From Candidatus Parcubacteria bacterium (GTDB taxonomy: Bacteria; Patescibacteriota; Minisyncoccia; UBA6257; 2-01-FULL-56-20): a stretch of DNA of 51,534 bases. Position 1 is the stretch's first letter, and every line of letters begins with the position of its first letter. Location: the NCBI GenBank assembly GCA_027450205.1, contig DAIDJL010000004.1, positions 268,413 through 319,946 on the forward strand, read 5' to 3'. Shown piece by piece: positions 30,996 to 38,468 of this stretch. A program made the translations under genes and the position numbers. The notes under the pieces were generated by a model. The model saw nothing but the letters and a program-made list of their open reading frames with translations. It did not search any database and was not told the origin of the DNA.

Positions 30996-31068
30996 CGCGG
31001 GGGTGGCATAGTGTTGGGTCCGAGGTGACGCTATGGATCCACGAGGCGCAAGTCCTCGCACCCCCGCG
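30996..31068 (+). ncRNA. Unassigned compact structured RNA-like element (three-way junction with pseudoknot)
   Basis: A 10-bp perfect closing stem (CGCGGGGGTG/CACCCCCGCG) encloses two hairpins. The first is CATAGTG/CGCTATG (31007-31013 with 31029-31035) with a 15-nt loop. The second is CGAGG/CCTCG (31042-31058) with loop CGCAAGT. GGGTC in the first loop (31016-31020) can pair with GATCC just after that hairpin (31036-31040), giving a pseudoknot. The strand is not certain; no promoter is obvious. It is tRNA-sized but does not fold as a cloverleaf. The second hairpin resembles a T-arm and also the conserved hairpin of twister ribozymes, but I find no UA cleavage site. Confidence 0.4.
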
Positions 31069-31110
31069 CATAGACGCAAAAAGAAACATTAAATAAAGAT
31101 TAAAAATGTT

Positions 31111-31208
31111 TTGACGAATGTTTTGGTGTTGTTATTATGGTTATGGTGTCATCTCGGACCATCCAGCATTATGTTTGGATTCGCAAAAAACCCGGCAACG
31201 GGTTTTTT
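31111..31208 (+). ncRNA. Candidate short transcript with its own promoter and terminator
   Basis: TTGACG (31111-31116) and TATTAT (31133-31138) have a 16-bp spacer. About 65 nt further on is the terminator AAAAAACCCG-GCAA-CGGGTTTTTT (31185-31208). The stretch between has no convincing ORF and can form ATCCA/TGGAT. This could be a small RNA, or the terminator may serve only the kinase gene on the other strand. Confidence 0.35.
31185..31208. terminator. Bidirectional terminator downstream of the P-loop kinase
   Basis: A 10-bp stem AAAAAACCCG/CGGGTTTTTT with a GCAA loop. It lies 12 bp after the stop of the minus-strand kinase and also closes the candidate plus-strand transcript. Confidence 0.85.
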
Positions 31209-31220
31209 GTTTGTGCGGGG

Positions 31221-31748
31221 TCACGTACGTCCGCCGATTACCTCAATAATTCGATTAACCACGCCATCCAGATCCCCTTTTGTGCTAAACGGGATTGCAC
31301 CATACGAGAGCAATAACGGATCGTATTCTTTCTGCCATTCAACATTATCATCCTGTTCTGCTTTGGTTTTCCCATATCCGGATTTATTGGTCCTCGTTTG
31401 CATACGATAGACAAGGGACTCCGAATCGGCCTGCAAAAGGATTATCTTATCAAAAAAGGATAGAAATTCTTTTTGATTGCCGCTGCCAGTCGTGCCCGCC
31501 ACAACGATATCCCCATGCTCGGCGAATAGTTCCTTCAATTTATCCATATCGCAGACTCTATCCACAGTTTTGAACCACGCCTTGTCATTGACCGGCTTGT
31601 ATTCAACTCTTTCTTTCGTGACCTTATCCTGCCAATAGAACAAGCCTGGGACGTCGTGAAGATCAATGGCGGAAATTCCCTTTTCCGTTAACGCCTTCGC
31701 TATTGTGGATTTTCCCGTTCCCGCAACGCCAGTTAATAATATTTTCAT
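31221..31748 (-). CDS. P-loop nucleoside/small-molecule kinase-like protein
   Basis: 175 residues. Walker A GVAGTGKSTIAKAL at the N-terminus, a substrate-site stretch ISAIDLHDVPGLFYWQDKVTKER, and a LID-like RMQTRTNKSGYGKTKAEQD with VNRIIEVI at the end place it in the adenylate kinase/shikimate kinase-like superfamily. The substrate is unknown. TATAAT (31760-31755) is exactly 6 nt before ATG, so the mRNA should be leaderless; GAGGG between them is too close to be a ribosome site. It lies between tuf and rpsJ, breaking the str-S10 series. Confidence 0.8.
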   Translation of the reverse strand: MKILLTGVAGTGKSTIAKALTEKGISAIDLHDVPGLFYWQDKVTKERVEYKPVNDKAWFKTVDRVCDMDKLKELFAEHGDIVVAGTTGSGNQKEFLSFFDKIILLQADSESLVYRMQTRTNKSGYGKTKAEQDDNVEWQKEYDPLLLSYGAIPFSTKGDLDGVVNRIIEVIGGRT

Positions 31749-31806
31749 CCCTCAATTATATACCGCGCTCGGCATCGCCGACGATAGCCCATATATAGCA
31801 GGTAAA

Positions 31807-31908
31807 ATAAAACACCACTCTTGAGGGGAATCGCGGAGCCGCGTAGGCGGCGAGCGTTAGGGGGCGGCCAGCAGGCCGCAACCCGTCCCCGAGAGAGTGG
31901 TGTTTTAT
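31807..31908 (-). terminator. Structured 3' element of tuf (shared family)
   Basis: Outer arms ATAAAACACCACTCT (31807-31821) and its complement (31894-31908) pair perfectly over 15 bp and extend with a few mismatches. Inside, on the minus strand, are GGGACGGGTTGCGG, hairpin GCGGCC-TGCT-GGCCGC (31879-31864), and hairpin CGCG-GCTC-CGCG. It begins about 5 bp after the tuf stop. U-rich sequence ends the outer arm, as needed for termination. Confidence 0.7.
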
Positions 31909-31913
31909 CTTGC

Positions 31914-33113
31914 CTACTTGATAATCTTCGTCACGACACCGGCGCCGACGGTCTTGCCGCCCTCGCGGATGGCGAAACGCATCTTGTCTTCCATCGCAAC
32001 CGGGGTGATGAGTTTGACCGTGATCTTGACCGTATCACCAGGCATGACCATTTCCATTCCTTCCGGAAGGGTCACCTCGCCCGTCACGTCCGTGGTGCGG
32101 ATGTAGAACTGCGGCTTGTAGCCCTTGAAGAACGGAGAGTGGCGGCCACCCTCTTCTTTTGAGAGCACATAGATCTCGCCCTCAAACTCCGAGTGCGGGG
32201 TAACGCTGCCCGGCTTTGCGAGCACCTGTCCGCGCTCCACGTCCTCTTTCTTGAGACCGCGGAGGAGCAAACCGGCGTTGTCGCCTGCCTGGCCTTCATC
32301 CAAGCTCTTATTGAACATCTCAATGCCGGTGACGACGGTCTTGGCGGTCGGCTTGAGACCGACAACCTCGACTTCCTCGTTCACTTTGACTTTGCCGCGC
32401 TCGATGCGGCCCGTAACGACCGTACCGCGGCCTTCAATGGAGAAGATATCCTCGATAGGCATAAGGAACGGCTTGTCCAATTCGCGGACCGGATCCGGGA
32501 AGAAGTCATCCATCGCTTTTACGAGATCCAGGATCGGCTTGGCATCCGGTGAATCGGCATCGGTCGCATTCAACGCTTTGAGCGCCGAACCGCGGATGAC
32601 CGGGGCGGTGTCGCCGGGGAAACCGTTCTTGGTGAGCAGCTCGCGGACCTCGGACTCCACGAGGTCGATCAATTCCGGATCATCCACCATGTCGCACTTG
32701 TTGAGGAACACAATGATCGAAGGCACGCCTACCTGACGGGCAAGCAGGATGTGCTCGCGAGTCTGCGGCATCGGGCCGTCGGTTGCGGCAACCACGAGCA
32801 CTGCGCCGTCCATCTGGGCGGCACCGGTGATCATGTTCTTGATATAGTCGGCGTGACCGGGAGCATCAACGTGCGCATAGTGGCGCTTCTCCGACTGGTA
32901 CTCCGAGTGGTGAAGGGCGATCGTGATACCACGCGCCTTCTCTTCCGGAGCGTTGTCGATCTGATCAACCTTCTCTTCTTTCTTTGCCCAACCCTTCAAA
33001 AACAGAACGTGGGTGATGGCCGCCGTCAAGGTGGTCTTGCCGTGGTCAACATGGCCGATCGTGCCGACGTTCAGGTGCGGCTTGGACCGGTCAAATTTTT
33101 CTTTTTCTGCCAT
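31914..33113 (-). CDS. tuf: Elongation factor Tu
   Basis: 399 residues, normal length. GTPase motifs are [10 protein letters not shown] (G1), [22 protein letters not shown] (G3), NKCDMVDD (G4) and SALKALN (G5). Domain 2 has [15 protein letters not shown] and domain 3 [23 protein letters not shown]. It delivers aminoacyl-tRNA to the ribosome. It has its own promoter and leader, since fusA is 8 kb away. A structured 3' element follows directly. Confidence 0.99.
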   Translation of the reverse strand: MAEKEKFDRSKPHLNVGTIGHVDHGKTTLTAAITHVLFLKGWAKKEEKVDQIDNAPEEKARGITIALHHSEYQSEKRHYAHVDAPGHADYIKNMITGAAQMDGAVLVVAATDGPMPQTREHILLARQVGVPSIIVFLNKCDMVDDPELIDLVESEVRELLTKNGFPGDTAPVIRGSALKALNATDADSPDAKPILDLVKAMDDFFPDPVRELDKPFLMPIEDIFSIEGRGTVVTGRIERGKVKVNEEVEVVGLKPTAKTVVTGIEMFNKSLDEGQAGDNAGLLLRGLKKEDVERGQVLAKPGSVTPHSEFEGEIYVLSKEEGGRHSPFFKGYKPQFYIRTTDVTGEVTLPEGMEMVMPGDTVKITVKLITPVAMEDKMRFAIREGGKTVGAGVVTKIIK

Positions 33114-33265
33114 AGTTAAAAATTGATTAAAAGTTTATTTTGATTTTTTACCCCACCCCCTCTCAAATAAAAACAGCTGTTACGCTGTAAAAACCTAAAC
33201 CAATCGACCGGTTTAGAGAAAGGGTTTACCAAGAGATTGTAAAGCAAAGTTGCCGATTTTGTCAA
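33114..33265 (-). promoter_or_regulatory. tuf promoter and leader with attenuator-like hairpins
   Basis: TTGACA (33265-33260) and TACAAT (33241-33236) have an 18-bp spacer. The about 115-nt leader contains stem CTAAACC/GGTTTAG (33216-33195 region) and then ACAGC/GCTGT (33188-33173) followed by TTTTTATTT, a weak terminator-like structure. Confidence 0.6.
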
Positions 33266-33325
33266 ATTGGACGGGGAAAACCTGGGGATTTCCCGTAGCT
33301 TCCATCTGCGCCTTCCCGTAACCGA

Positions 33326-33354
33326 TTTACTTTTCCGCCCGGTTGCGATATATT
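33326..33354 (+). promoter_or_regulatory. Promoter of the orphan gene at 33374
   Basis: TTTACT (33326-33331) and TATATT (33349-33354) with a 17-bp spacer. The start lies only about 12 nt before the ATG and its ribosome site, so the leader would be short; a start further upstream is possible. Confidence 0.45.
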
Positions 33355-33373
33355 TCCCGCGGGAGGAGCTCAT

Positions 33374-33694
33374 ATGAGCCTTAAGGAACGCCGCAAGAAA
33401 TTCAAAAAACTGCTGATCCGGCACTGTGCCGGATCGTACAGCATCATCGGGATGCGCGCCGCGTTGTACGACGATGAACGCATTGAAGTGTCGATCGACA
33501 TACGAAGCAAGCAGTACGGCAAGCGATTTGTAAAATTGGCCAAGAAGATCAGGCTTATGGAGGCTGACATCAGAAAAAAGTTCTCCGGATGGAACGTCCG
33601 CGTGGAAATATGGCCCGATGAAAACGCGCTGGCCAAGAAGGGCAAGCCATTCCGGGGAAAGAAAATCGTTCTTTCGCATCCCCATAAACTCTAA
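33374..33694 (+). CDS. Small basic protein of unknown function
   Basis: 106 residues. ATG 33374 follows GGGAGGAG (33361-33368) at ideal spacing. It is Lys/Arg-rich at both ends, with a central pattern GMRAALYDDERIEVSIDIRSKQYGKRFVKLAKKIRLMEADIRKKF that suggests alternating strands and a helix. No motif or family was recognised. It is a one-gene unit with a terminator, lying divergently beside tuf. It is similar in genetic layout, not in sequence, to the orphan genes at 2360, 13946 and 43339. Confidence 0.72.
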   Translation: MSLKERRKKFKKLLIRHCAGSYSIIGMRAALYDDERIEVSIDIRSKQYGKRFVKLAKKIRLMEADIRKKFSGWNVRVEIWPDENALAKKGKPFRGKKIVLSHPHKL

Positions 33695-33714
33695 GATCGT
33701 TTTACCGCCGCAAC

Positions 33715-33746
33715 AGATCGCAGCCCCCGGGTTGCGATCTTTCTTT
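33715..33746 (+). terminator. Terminator after the orphan gene at 33374
   Basis: Stem AGATCGCA/TGCGATCT (33715-33722 with 33733-33740) with a GC-rich 10-nt loop is followed by TTCTTT. Confidence 0.75.
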
Positions 33747-33786
33747 AGATAATTAGATAAAGAGGGTTTTATCAACTTCTTCCGTT

Positions 33787-34431
33787 TTATTTCTCCAGGG
33801 AGATCATCTCCAGCGATATTTTCCCTTCGCGTAAAACCTCCACGCGCCCGCGGCGAACGCGCACGATCGTGGATGGCAGTGATCGCGTGAGTGTGCCCGC
33901 GTCCAGATACATATCCGGGCCGGCAACGGCGCGGCGGGCAACGGCGCGAGCCGCGCGCCGAGCGCTGCCACCCAACTGCCGCTTTACTGCGCGAACCGTA
34001 AAACATCCCGGCTTGCCGGACAGGTTCGCCGACGTGGCAATGATGGGCGCCCCCGTAAGGATGGCGAGCCGCGCAGCAACAGGATCCGCCGACCAGCGCA
34101 CCGCGACGCGATCCCCGCCAACGGCCAACGCAACGCGTCGTGACCGCGCCTTGAGCACGATGGCGAGCGGTCCCGGCCAATACCGCCGGGCAAGCGATAG
34201 CTCCGCCCGCGAGAATAAAAAGAATTTCCGCGCCTGCGCAAAGCTCCCCACGATCACCGGCAATTGCTTCTCCAACGAGCGCCGCTTGATCGCGTACACC
34301 TTTCGCACCGCGGATGCATCAAGCACCGACGCCGCGAGCCCATAGAGCGTCTCCGTCGGAAACACCACCGTGCCTCCCCCGGCCAGCATCGCCCCCGCCC
34401 GCGCGATCAATTCCGATGAGACCTTCTTCAT
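33787..34431 (-). CDS. tsaC: Threonylcarbamoyl-AMP synthase (Sua5/YciO/TsaC family)
   Basis: 214 residues. TsaC makes threonylcarbamoyl-AMP from Thr, bicarbonate and ATP for the t6A37 modification of ANN-decoding tRNAs. Motifs are GGTVVFPTETLYGL at the N-terminus, YAIKRRSLEKQLPVIV (the K-R...K/S...P block), and TSANLSGKP with an upstream VAVRWSADPVAARL. It lacks the Sua5 C-terminal domain. The protein is unusually rich in Arg and Ala. It stands alone between the tuf-side orphan gene and metK. Confidence 0.92.
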   Translation of the reverse strand: MKKVSSELIARAGAMLAGGGTVVFPTETLYGLAASVLDASAVRKVYAIKRRSLEKQLPVIVGSFAQARKFFLFSRAELSLARRYWPGPLAIVLKARSRRVALAVGGDRVAVRWSADPVAARLAILTGAPIIATSANLSGKPGCFTVRAVKRQLGGSARRAARAVARRAVAGPDMYLDAGTLTRSLPSTIVRVRRGRVEVLREGKISLEMISLEK

Positions 34432-34458
34432 CCGCTCAGTATAGCAACTATCTAAAAC

Positions 34459-34486
34459 AAAAATAGCCGCCGAAGCAGCTATTTTT
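34459..34486. terminator. Terminator between metK and tsaC
   Basis: Arms AAAAATAGC/GCTATTTTT with a 10-nt loop that can form inner pairs. It lies about 130 bp after the metK stop and next to the tsaC start, and can act in both directions. The remaining 34487-34614 is AT-rich with nothing recognised. Confidence 0.65.
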
Positions 34487-34614
34487 ATACCAAGTCGGAA
34501 ATTTATGATCCGTAATTCACCAGATCACCATCCCTGCGATCATTTTATTACACCCAGCAACAAAGTCAAAACTCTTTTAATGATTTTTTAATCTTCGGCA
34601 AACAACAGCAAAAA

Positions 34615-35628
34615 TTATCCCCAGCTGAATTCCCTCCCAAAGTGTCCCCAAGCGGCGGTGTCCGCCCAGCGCGCGGAGTCGAACTTCAAAAGCGTGGCAA
34701 TGCCACGAGGCGAAAGATCGTAGCCCTCCACAGGGACAACGCGCACGCCACTAGCGCCCGCAGAACCTCCACCAGAACCTTCGTCTAGCTCCGCCACCGC
34801 CATCACCGGCTCCGGCTTCCCGATGGCATACGCGAGCTTTACGCGCACCGCGCTGGCGGTGGCAAAGCGCCCGAGGTAATCCACCGCGATGCGGCGGGCG
34901 ATGTACGCACCCGAGCGGTCCACTTTGGTAAGATCCTTGCCAGAGAACGATCCCCCGCCAATGCCGATCTCCGGCCCGTAGTTGTCGATCACGATCTTGC
35001 GCCCGGAGATCCCCGAGTCCGCATCGAATCCGCCAAGCGACCACTCGCCCGCGGGATTGATCAAATATTCGTCGGCCGTAATGGAAGAGCGTACAAGCGC
35101 TTCGAGCTCCGCGGTCGGCGCGTTCTGAAAGCTCGCCACCACGCACGTCGCGCGATCGCCATCGAGCGTCACCTGCGTCTTCCCGTCAAACGGATAACGG
35201 GCATACAACTTTCGGCACAGCTCTCGCGCGAGCACGTACTCCAAAGGCATGAATGACGGCGTCTCCCGCGTGGCATAGCCGATCATGATTCCCTGATCTC
35301 CCGCGCCGCCCGTATCCACGCCGCGCCCGATCTCCGGGCTCTGCGCCACAAGATTCACGTGCACCGCCACGCGTGCGCCCTCTTCGCCTCCCAACGCCGA
35401 TCGCACCACAGCCGGGATATCTACCGTCGCCGCGCTCGTCACCTCCCCCGAAATCGTGATGTGCCCGTGGCCGCCCATCACCTCCGCCGCCACGCGGCTT
35501 AATGGATCCCCCGCCAGATACGCATCTAGAATCGAGTCCGCAATGAGATCGCACAATTTATCCGGATGCCGTGGCGAAACAGCTTCTGCGGTCCTTTGGG
35601 CCGCTTCCAAACCATTTTTTATTTGCAT
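34615..35628 (-). CDS. metK: S-adenosylmethionine synthase (compact form)
   Basis: 337 residues, about 45 fewer than E. coli MetK (384). It makes SAM from Met and ATP. The catalytic region VSPRHPDKLCDLIADSILD keeps the active-site His; GAGDQGIMIGYATRETPSFMP, then SGRKIVIDNYGPEIGIGGGSFSGKDLTKVDRSGAYIARRIA, are the other signatures. The N-terminus is short (the family's usual SESVSEGHPDK is here AEAVSPRHPDK). The ATG follows the SAM riboswitch and terminator by about 45 nt. A Gly/Ser-rich loop (EGSGGGSAGASG) near the C-terminus is unusual. Confidence 0.95.
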   Translation of the reverse strand: MQIKNGLEAAQRTAEAVSPRHPDKLCDLIADSILDAYLAGDPLSRVAAEVMGGHGHITISGEVTSAATVDIPAVVRSALGGEEGARVAVHVNLVAQSPEIGRGVDTGGAGDQGIMIGYATRETPSFMPLEYVLARELCRKLYARYPFDGKTQVTLDGDRATCVVASFQNAPTAELEALVRSSITADEYLINPAGEWSLGGFDADSGISGRKIVIDNYGPEIGIGGGSFSGKDLTKVDRSGAYIARRIAVDYLGRFATASAVRVKLAYAIGKPEPVMAVAELDEGSGGGSAGASGVRVVPVEGYDLSPRGIATLLKFDSARWADTAAWGHFGREFSWG

Positions 35629-35670
35629 AATTAGGTTAATTGATTGATTAATGTATTTTGATCATCGACC

Positions 35671-35702
35671 AAGAACAAAAACAACCGCCTACACGGCGGT
35701 TG
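35671..35702 (-). terminator. Riboswitch expression-platform terminator
   Basis: An 8-bp perfect stem CAACCGCC/GGCGGTTG (35682-35702, 5-nt loop) is followed on the minus strand by TTTTTGTTCTT. It lies between the SAM aptamer and metK. Confidence 0.85.
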
Positions 35703-35710
35703 AGCATATG

Positions 35711-35820
35711 AAGCATCTTCCCCGTGAAGGGTTGGAGTTCGCACCGTATCGAATCCTCGATCGGTTGCGGGCGGAGCATCGGGCCAAATCCCTTAGCATC
35801 TCCACTCTCTTGATGTGCTT
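35711..35820 (-). promoter_or_regulatory. SAM riboswitch (S-box/SAM-I type) of metK
   Basis: Read on the minus strand, the order matches the S-box core: P1 strand ending ATCAAGAGAG with TGGAG, then GGGATTTGGCCCGATGC, CCGCAACC, and GGTGCGAACTCCAACCC, closed by GATGCTT (35717-35711), which pairs with AAGCA-ATC at the 5' side. A terminator follows, so SAM binding should switch metK off. Small departures from consensus (insertions in P3, CCGCCCGCAACC) are seen. SAM-IV was considered, but the GGTGC...ACTCC arrangement fits S-box better. Confidence 0.85.
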
Positions 35821-35836
35821 ATTCGGTTGTAGAATT

Positions 35837-35842
35837 AGTATA
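35837..35842 (-). promoter_or_regulatory. metK promoter -10 (extended)
   Basis: TGATATACT gives an extended -10 (TATACT at 35842-35837) without a clear -35. The start would lie just upstream of the riboswitch aptamer. Confidence 0.5.
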
Positions 35843-35874
35843 TCACAAAATTAAGGCCCATAGAGAAACCAACC

Positions 35875-36267
35875 TCAAAGCAATATTTTATATTTTGGAT
35901 AATTATCCTTCACTAGCTGCTTCCATAATGCGGTTTCGTTGCCACTCCCCAAATCGGTCTTCTTATAAACCAACAATACGTGCACCATACACGTGTCGCT
36001 ATGAACTGCCACGATACACCGGTTGCCCGATGCGTGACGAGACTCTTTGGTACCCGCGACGCGAAATTCTGTTTTGCAGATCCGCACCGGTGCCTGATCG
36101 GTGATTGTCTCCGCAACTGAAGTTTCGAGAAGTGAATCAAAGCGTTTTAACTCGGCGTCGATAGCGGTCCAGGTCGTCATCCAGGCACCTTTATATTTTT
36201 TCTCGAAAGATTTTATGAAGTGCCGCTCTGCGAATGGTTCAATAAGGACCCCATAGTTAGTAGACAT
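35875..36267 (-). CDS. Putative RelE/ParE-like toxin paired with a Panacea-type antitoxin
   Basis: 130 residues from ATG 36267, which overlaps the end of the antitoxin gene by 11 bp. FAERHFIKSFEKKYKGAWMTTWTAIDAELKRFDSLLET resembles the N-terminal helices of RelE/HigB-type RNases. ICKTEFRVAGTKESRHASGNRCIVAVHSDTCMVHVLLVYKKTDL would be the beta-sheet with basic residues. The catalytic set cannot be assigned with certainty. Gene order antitoxin-toxin with tight overlap supports the role. The longer frame start at 36357 lies in the antitoxin gene. Confidence 0.6.
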   Translation of the reverse strand: MSTNYGVLIEPFAERHFIKSFEKKYKGAWMTTWTAIDAELKRFDSLLETSVAETITDQAPVRICKTEFRVAGTKESRHASGNRCIVAVHSDTCMVHVLLVYKKTDLGSGNETALWKQLVKDNYPKYKILL

Positions 36268-36940
36268 TTTCTGGGTCCTCCTGAGTGATGAGTTCATACG
36301 GGATGACCTCATCATCCGCGCAGAGTTTGTACGGGAGCTGATTATGGGTGAAGTCAACGATCTCCTTTGTTCGTTTATTCTTCCACCGATCCGACACTTT
36401 CTTAATAAAAGCTGACTCCTCAGGGTTTAGCATCGCGAGCGGACGCTTCTGCGAACCGCGATTTTCAGAAATAAGGAATGCATCTCCGGATTGTTCGATG
36501 GAAATCCTCCCACCCTCGCTCAATTCCTCTATCGCGCGGAAATATGCATCCGGCACCGGCCCGAATTGGAATTTGCGATAAGACATTCCGCTCATAGGAG
36601 AAAGATGGTCATAGAACCAGCCGAAATCAGAAAGATAAAGAAGCTTAGCGAGTTTTGTTTTAGTGATCTTCCCATCTGAATGACCGCTATTACGCAAAAA
36701 CGCTAAAACCATATCCTTATATTTTTCGTAGTTAGGAATAATGCCTTTCTCCATTTCTTCCATGCTGATACCCAAAATATCGGCTATTTTTTGAGCCTCT
36801 CCTAAGGTAAGTTCCCGCTTCCCCTGCTCCACGGCAATATATGAAGTCCGTGCGATACCGAGTCTTTTTGCCATGTCGAGCTGAGAAAGACCCTTGAACA
36901 ACCTTATTTTCCTTATTGTCTTAAATATTTCTTTGCTCAT
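36257..36940 (-). CDS. XRE-family HTH plus Panacea (DUF4065/SocA-like) antitoxin
   Basis: 227 residues. Residues about 5-60 are a Cro/C1-type HTH (IRKIRLFKGLSQLDMAKRLGIARTSYIAVEQGKRELTLGEAQKIADILGI). Residues about 80-190 fit the DUF4065 fold: KITKTKLAKLLYLSDFGWFYDHLSPMSGMSYRKFQFGPVPDAYFRAIEEL. This domain is known as a promiscuous antitoxin domain that neutralises many unrelated toxins. The HTH part would repress the operon. The -10 TATCAT (36952-36947) is 6 nt before ATG 36940, so the mRNA is predicted leaderless. Both genes are AT-rich relative to metK. Confidence 0.8.
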   Translation of the reverse strand: MSKEIFKTIRKIRLFKGLSQLDMAKRLGIARTSYIAVEQGKRELTLGEAQKIADILGISMEEMEKGIIPNYEKYKDMVLAFLRNSGHSDGKITKTKLAKLLYLSDFGWFYDHLSPMSGMSYRKFQFGPVPDAYFRAIEELSEGGRISIEQSGDAFLISENRGSQKRPLAMLNPEESAFIKKVSDRWKNKRTKEIVDFTHNQLPYKLCADDEVIPYELITQEDPENVY

Positions 36941-36946
36941 ATTCAC

Positions 36947-36988
36947 ATGATATCCCCAAGTGTGTCATTTTGTCAAGCATTGCAATGT
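36947..36988 (-). promoter_or_regulatory. Promoter and possible operator of the toxin-antitoxin operon
   Basis: TTGACA (36976-36971) and TATCAT (36952-36947) have an 18-bp spacer. The palindrome CATTGCAATG (36979-36988) lies just upstream of the -35 and could be bound by the HTH domain. Confidence 0.6.
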
Positions 36989-37044
36989 CCGTATTTTCGA
37001 CATAGGATTACACGATAATAACACCATTTATGTAACGACAATGC

Positions 37045-37050
37045 TATGAT
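37045..37050 (+). promoter_or_regulatory. -10 box predicting a leaderless mRNA
   Basis: TATGAT ends exactly 6 nt before the ATG at 37057. The -35 is weak. Confidence 0.5.
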
Positions 37051-37056
37051 TTACCT

Positions 37057-37335
37057 ATGGGATATCCAGTTCAGCAGGATCCATTTTCAAGCTTCTTTGC
37101 CCTCCTCACATCCCCTATTGGCTGGCTTATTATTCTCGCGGTAATAATACTGATATTCCTCATCATCCGGGAAATTCTCTGTTGGTATTGGAAGATCAAT
37201 GAAGGCCTCGACTCCATGAACGACATAAAAAGAGAAATTGCCACTACAAACACTCTCCTCCGCAACCTCGAGCGTGGCAACGCGCAACCTCAGCCAGCCG
37301 AAATAAAACCACCGACAACGCCTCCGCAGGAGTAA
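37057..37335 (+). CDS. Small single-pass membrane protein of unknown function
   Basis: 92 residues. One strong membrane segment at about 18-44 (PIGWLIILAVIILIFLIIREIL) is followed by a helical, partly coiled-coil segment (INEGLDSMNDIKREIATTNTLLRNLERG) and a Pro/Thr/Gln-rich end. It resembles the small anchored coiled-coil proteins common in CPR genomes. It lies between the toxin-antitoxin operon and the restriction-like cassette, on the opposite strand to both, so a link to either is not shown. Confidence 0.7.
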   Translation: MGYPVQQDPFSSFFALLTSPIGWLIILAVIILIFLIIREILCWYWKINEGLDSMNDIKREIATTNTLLRNLERGNAQPQPAEIKPPTTPPQE

Positions 37336-37375
37336 ACCGTCGTGATATACGCAACCCAAAACGAGAATTTATAAA

Positions 37376-38467
37376 CTACTTCCCCGACTTCATCCTATTA
37401 TCCTGCCTGCATAGCATCTGGCAATTTTCAGCAATAGTTTTACCGCCCTCATGCCAAGGAGTAATATGATCCGCTTCCATTTCTTCGATGGCAAAATGCT
37501 TTTTGCATTTTACGCAAATACCATTCTGCCTTTCATACGCCTCTCTTTTTTGATTATCCGAGAATTCTCTGATATTCAAAAATCTTTCATCTTGAGTTAA
37601 AACATATGGATAGATGCCAGACTTTTTCGTGACATCTTCGTCCACCATTAACTTTTTAACCTCGTCTCCGAGTTTCTTAACGCTCAGCTTCTTATCCTTG
37701 AATTTGTTATACAACTCTCCCCATTCCACACCACTCATTTCCCTCCGATAATCTGGGAATGTCGCCCGCACCCACGCTATTACATCCTGGAAATATTTCC
37801 ACAATTTATCGGCATTCGCATCGTGCTGATGCTTGGCCATATAATCTTCAATTTTGCCGTTATTAATCCACGAGAGCGCTGTCTCCAAATATTCCTGCCG
37901 GATCGGTGTTCCGAGAACGAGCTTCCCGCCATCATTCGCCAAAAGATATGCCGCGCAGTTTGATTTGCTAAATTTAAGTTTTGCATCCGAAAGCCACGGC
38001 CCCGTGTAAACCGCATTGCGCAATTCTTGCTCGGTCAATTTTTCGCCGGCTATATTGATGATTCTAAACCAATCCAATCGCTCTTTATCTGTACCCTCAC
38101 AAAAATAGATCATCAATTCATAATCTAGAATCACTTTTTGCTCTTCATCAGTAAGATTATGGAAAAATCGATCGTTGAGCGAAAAATCTCCATTTACATA
38201 CTGTCCAATACTAATAGTGCGCTGTTGACCATCTAAAACTTCAAAATTTCCCTGATCTGTCTTCACCCAATACATCACATTCAGCGGAAAATTCTTTTTG
38301 ATCGTTTCAATCACCGCATCTCGCTGCTTTCCCGTATAAACAAACTCCCGCTGATATTTCGGACGAATATCAAGTTTCCCGCCATAAGCAACCACACCCT
38401 CTTCGGCGCTGTCTTTATAACCAGCAATCACCTCCCGCACTGAAATCCTATGCAGATCAATTTTCAT
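37376..38467 (-). CDS. DUF262 plus HNH endonuclease (GmrS/D-like)
   Basis: 363 residues. The N-terminal DUF262 domain (about 1-200) has the ParB-like core KYQREFVYTGKQRDAVIETIKKNFPLNVMYW and LDGQQRTISIGQYV. The C-terminal HNH domain (about 320-363) has CVKCKKHF, then EEMEADHITPWHEGGKT and NCQMLCRQDN, so the zinc and catalytic residues are intact. Proteins of this build act in modification-dependent or phage-defence restriction. It starts 1 bp after the methylase gene, so both are made together. It is clearly AT-richer than the flanking translation genes. Confidence 0.85.
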   Translation of the reverse strand: MKIDLHRISVREVIAGYKDSAEEGVVAYGGKLDIRPKYQREFVYTGKQRDAVIETIKKNFPLNVMYWVKTDQGNFEVLDGQQRTISIGQYVNGDFSLNDRFFHNLTDEEQKVILDYELMIYFCEGTDKERLDWFRIINIAGEKLTEQELRNAVYTGPWLSDAKLKFSKSNCAAYLLANDGGKLVLGTPIRQEYLETALSWINNGKIEDYMAKHQHDANADKLWKYFQDVIAWVRATFPDYRREMSGVEWGELYNKFKDKKLSVKKLGDEVKKLMVDEDVTKKSGIYPYVLTQDERFLNIREFSDNQKREAYERQNGICVKCKKHFAIEEMEADHITPWHEGGKTIAENCQMLCRQDNRMKSGK

Positions 38468-38468
38468 A

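Noticed and set aside
30996-31068. Twister ribozyme
   Set aside because: Only the GG-NNCAAGN-CC hairpin fits. No internal loop with the conserved UA cleavage site could be found, so it is reported as an unassigned structure.
30996-31068. A tRNA gene of about 71 nt
   Set aside because: The acceptor-like stem and T-arm-like hairpin are present, but no D-arm and anticodon arm can be drawn on either strand.
33116-34180. A 354-codon minus-strand ORF across the tuf leader and tsaC
   Set aside because: Its composition (long Arg/Gly/Cys runs) is that of an out-of-frame shadow; it overlaps tsaC in another frame and the antisense of the SD-preceded orphan gene.
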